Assembly: GCA_037954665.1 (NCBI GenBank)
Contig: JBBMOL010000225.1
Location: 1 to 64,000 of the forward strand
Source of the DNA: Laguncularia racemosa
Lineage: Eukaryota; Streptophyta; Magnoliopsida; Myrtales; Combretaceae
Length of the DNA stretch: 64,000 nt
Direction: 5' to 3'
Shown: one piece after another, positions 60,151-64,000 of the stretch
How positions within the stretch are numbered: position 1 is the stretch's first letter
Layout: each line of letters starts with the position of its first letter
Translations under genes and position numbers: made by a program
The notes under the pieces: model-generated
Seen by the model: the letters and a program-made list of their open reading frames with translations, nothing else
Told to the model about the DNA's origin: nothing
The model's database searches: none

Positions 60151-61750
60151 TAATAGAAATCGGATCAAGGAACATATTAGAATGAGCATAGAATCAAGCA
60201 AAGTGTGGATTTGGATCACAACCCGTACCAAGTAAGTGTACAAGACTCCAATTACGCATTAAAATTAGTAAATACTTTGATCAATTAAGCTTAGAATCAT
60301 AGAAATTAGGCTTAGAAACAAATTTGGAGAAAGGGAATAAGGGTTCATAATGAATAGTGTATATACAGTCAGATGCACGCTTGTATACCTACCCGTGTAA
60401 AAACATGAGTATATACAATAAAGTACATGGATGAAGGACACACCCATGTACTCGTGTAAAAACATGAGTATATACAGCAAAGTACATGGATGAAGGACAC
60501 ACCCATGTACTTAGGCATGTCAAATTACAAAATCTACAAAAAGGTATATGATCAAATACATGATCGTATACCTAGGTGTGCTGAAATGGCATATTTCATA
60601 TAAAGATACACAGCCACTAGCACAATTGTACTCTAGTCCATGTTCCTCTATTTGGCCTCTCACACGATCGTGTTATCTTGGAACACTTATACTTCAATTC
60701 TAATTTATATTTCCATGATTCTAAATTAAGATAGATGCACAATAAGACTTCAAGGAAGGGAATTATACAATTAGAATATATTTAATCAATTAGTAAACCT
60801 AGATTAGTTATAGAATAGAACTAAATTTATTCTTTTATAATTTACAGGCTTATATTCCTTTCCTAGTGATACAAGAGACTATAGTAGAAACACTTTTCCA
60901 AGTATGTGTTTACCTTGTTTTGCTATTTGTGATTGTTAGCGTAGTTGCTTAATAAATTTAAATGTTATATGAAATTAATTGTGTATGTCCTTAATAGAGT
61001 CGTCTATCGAAATGATCTGAAGTAGATTAGAATTAGAAGGGGCTCGCAGTAACAATTCCCATTTAGGATTATATATATGTAGATACTATTTGTGTATCGG
61101 GGTCATGAGTACCCTTAGGTTAATTGTAAATTAAATGAATATAAGTAATTTGATGACTTAAAGTATTGTATATTACTATTGCATATATGTATGTTGTTTA
61201 TATGGCATGCGCATATCTATGCAATACTCAAGTACTAAGCTTAAACTCTTTCCTTTTTATTCCTCAGTTACATGTGAGAATGATGAACGCATTGATTATG
61301 ATGAGGATAAGAACGTAGTGGGTTATTATATAGATGAATATGGAATAGAGCACTACTATTATATTGATGAAGAATAATATGAAAGGCATTGGGGAATCTC
61401 TTATGGATCTTTAGATTCAAGGATATGGAGATAATCATTAGAACTTTAATTATATTGATTATTATACATTGATAGACATTTTTCTGGTTTTGGATTAAGG
61501 TTTCATGTAATTAAATTATGTAACAATGATTGCAACGACTCACTTGAGAATCATTCGGTTTTATTATTGAAATTATATTGGTGTTAATGTATAGTGGAGA
61601 CATATAGGATTAATGTTGTCTGGAGAATTAAAGCCTTAGCGTGTCTCTACCCAATAGTGATACATGACGAGTTGTAGCATTTTATGTTCTAAGGCTTTAC
61701 ACAAAATGCCTTCAAGCTTAGTTAACAAGGGTGCTAAGCATTAGGAGTCT
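60151..61750. other. Non-coding DNA with a 59-bp tandem duplication
   Basis: Two units at about 60392-60450 and 60451-60510 share cgtgtaaaaacatgagtata and gatgaaggacacacccatgt. Together with a nearby cacacgatcgtgt motif (about 60660) this recalls the palindromic modules of the Gypsy LTRs at 853 and 35750. It may be an old minus-oriented LTR, but no boundary was found. The remainder is AT-rich, without a gene. Confidence 0.55.
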
Positions 61751-61754
61751 ACCT

Positions 61755-62890
61755 TAGTGGGTTATTTTCTTAGCTGGAAAATCCCTTTCTCTTTAGTGTA
61801 ATTTACTACACTTAGACTTTAGAAGGACTATGGCATCCTTAGCATCTTAAGCAATAGGGGCGATTTCTTTTATTTTAGGTTTCCTTCCTCTTCAAAACTT
61901 GATATCATCTATACTAAACCATGGTACCTTGCTCAAAGGTTTTTAGTCCTTCAAAAGTGGAGAAGAGGTATGTCTTCAAACAAACCATAGTCTTTAATTT
62001 TACCAACCTAGGTTCTGCCCTCTAAAATTCCATATAAGTACTCAGATGAAGAGGGAATCAACTACATTGCAAGTGTTATAGGAAACCCTTTGCAAGCTAA
62101 TACACCTACCACCTATAGAGAAAGAGCCAATAAAGCAATAGTTCTTATTAAGCTAAATTATAGAGAAGAACCTACTCATCAAGTAAAAGTTATTGGAGAT
62201 GACGGGGTTACAACTATGGTCTTGGTAGAATATCAGTGGTTACCTTCATGTTGCCTAACATGTAAGGTATTTAAGCACACCTACTTCTCTAAACCTTCAA
62301 ACTCTATAGCAGTTAGACCCTCTTCTCCCCGTGATACAAAGAAAGGGAAAATACAAAGGGATTGTGACAATATCTCCCCTTAAGATGCTGACCCATTTAC
62401 ACCTAAATAGGAGCTAGAACTTATTTCAAGTGAAGAGGTTATTTTGCCCCTCAAAACTACCAACACAGCAACTTGTAAGGAGGAGGATATAGTTGAAAAA
62501 GTTTCCCAAACCCCTATTCAAGTTCCTTTGTAGAATGTGGACCCTATGCCCTCCTATGTATCAAAAACACTAAAGCTAAGTACTAAAGAGGGGTCTCCTT
62601 CTAAACCTTTGAAACATGGTGATCTTAACAAGGGTAACTCCTCACCTCTCTTTACCCCTACTGCAGTTAGGGCTAAGAGCTAGGTACATCATAGGGAGAT
62701 AACTTCTAGTTCCTCTTCAAGCAGTGGCAAGAGCACCTCAAATTGGAAGAAGAGGAAAAAGTTTTTCAAGTGTCGAAAGCACTCTTATACTTAAAGCTTT
62801 TGCTTACTCCTTTGTTTTGCTATAAATTTTGTAGCTTGGACTATATAGGGCATTAGTGACCTAATTAAGGCAGTCGATGTAAAGAAGGTG
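61755..62890 (+). pseudogene. LINE (L1-type) ORF1 remnant with DUF4283
   Basis: Through several frames: LVGYF near 61760, FFYFRF near 61870, WYLAQRFLVLQKWRRGMS near 61920-61975, ending the DUF4283 nucleic-acid-binding domain. Next IASVIGNPLQANTPT (about 62062-62110) leads into the frame 62090-62383, with EYQWLPSCCLTCKVFKHT matching the CCHC region that follows DUF4283 in plant LINE ORF1. A Ser/Lys-rich tail follows. A possible start of the second ORF is seen near 62835-62875 only as a trace. Stops and shifts are frequent. A host DUF4283 gene fragment is the alternative, but the order fits L1 elements. Confidence 0.7.
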
Positions 62891-64000
62891 TCATGCTCTA
62901 AAGCTGATGATGTGAACAATTCACCATATACCCATTCCATAATATGAGTATACAAAGGCTCAAAACAACTAAAACTCTATAATTAAAAAATATTCCACTA
63001 TTATTTCCTCAATTCACATGCTATCTTCCAAATTCAATATTTCACTATTAACTAAATTAAAAACTAAACTAAAGTAATTAACCACTAGCTATAACAACCT
63101 ACTTTGTGATCCATTTGTCTCAATATACTAGCATTAAATCCAGTCCCAAGCTTTAAGTTGTCAACACCATAGTTATCTTCTCCTGCACTTGAAAAAAAAA
63201 ATTATATATATTTCCCCAAATGGGGTGAGCCAAAACCTAGTACATAACCACAAGCACATGCAAATGTGCCACAACAAACATAAACACGCATACCTAGTCT
63301 AATGCAACAAGCACTAGGTTATTATCTTTAATATTAGCCTTGAAATGGCACAATTCAAAGTCATACGCATCTAACTCTAAACTTAAAGTATCTCATGACT
63401 TCACAATACACATTTTCATTAATTAGAAGACATCCACATCACGTTATCTTTTAGTCACATCATCTTATAGTTATCACCAGATCGATCCATTAAGAGACCA
63501 ATCCACTCACAAGCGCCTACCATAAAACCCTATAAGCCCCATAGTGACATAACCCATAATTTCTCTCTACAATCTCCTAATCTATTTTCATAATGAAACC
63601 ATGATTAGCAACCCGCTAAGAACACCAACACCTAATACTACTAAATCAACTCAATATACGACTCCACTAGGGATACTGTCACACAATAATCATTAGGTGT
63701 TACACCAACTCACCAATCATTTGAATTATTGGCCTCATCCAAACACAAGCAACACATAATCGTGTTATCCCTTTAATTATGGTATATTTATTGTTGTTGT
63801 TGTTGTTTTACTAACCTAATAAGCACAAAACATCAACCAAAGTCATGTACCTACATCTTGTGCTGCTAAACTTTTCTCACTTCATTAATATCGCTTAACC
63901 TTAATTCACAATATATAATGCCAAATCAGAAATCCATACTTAATTAAAAACTATGATCATAACCTAATGCTAGGTCTTTGATTAATTACTTAAAGGTTTG
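62891..64000. other. Non-coding DNA to the window edge
   Basis: AT-rich, mostly CA/TA-biased sequence with a (TTG) tract at 63793-63806. No domain is visible on either strand. It may be the antisense strand of an element leader, since it resembles the CA-rich leaders at 17577 and 25795, but this is weak. Confidence 0.4.

Overview
This window is plant nuclear DNA, almost certainly from a dicot. It is AT-rich, its intact-looking reading frames all belong to transposable elements, and the element families are plant-typical: Ty3/Gypsy and Ty1/Copia LTR elements primed by initiator-Met tRNA, an Ogre/Tat-like LTR, a MULE, a hAT, a plant-mobile-domain gene and a LINE. I see no expressed-looking single-copy gene, no rRNA or tRNA gene and no CRISPR. 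The density and nesting of elements suggest heterochromatic or (peri)centromeric DNA. All identities come from reading motifs by eye; no database search was run.

Layout. (1) 1-7787: a minus-strand Copia LTR cut by the left window edge and split by a complete 6.85-kb Gypsy element (564-7415, TSD tttgt). (2) 7788-8649: remnant of the third ORF of another SIRE-like Copia. (3) 8655-10686: a solo Ogre/Tat-like LTR (TSD gtagg). (4) 10692-14173: decayed non-coding DNA with an old Copia LTR end and a 166-bp tandem duplication. (5) 14174-35082: one minus-strand SIRE-like Copia with both LTRs, gag, protease, integrase, RT-RNase H and a third ORF. Three later insertions interrupt it: a gag-protease-only Gypsy in its 3' LTR (14682-19441), a solo Copia LTR in its third ORF (21103-22628), and a second gag-protease-only Gypsy in the same ORF (23051-27695). 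(6) 35663-37110: 5' LTR, primer site and gag scraps of another Gypsy. (7) 37200-44430: a MULE transposase pseudogene and a plant-mobile-domain pseudogene on the same strand, separated by a hAT element (38419-42911) that itself holds a foldback repeat. (8) 47104-49841: Gypsy LTRs in inverted orientation, one split by a solo LTR (47838-48845, TSD caaaa). (9) 51088-60145: a plus-strand SIRE-like Copia with a perfect TSD (tatgt) that has lost its integrase and primer site. (10) 60146-64000: non-coding DNA with a 59-bp duplication and a LINE ORF1 remnant.

The elements act as layers rather than as a pathway. Target-site duplications order them: the minus-strand Copia landed first, then the two gag-protease elements and the solo LTR landed inside it. 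The most interesting points are the two separately inserted Gypsy elements with the same gag-protease-only architecture, the Gypsy whose integrase frame runs into its LTR as in CRM-type centromeric chromoviruses, the shared third ORF of the SIRE-like elements, and the possible MULE plus plant-mobile-domain unit.
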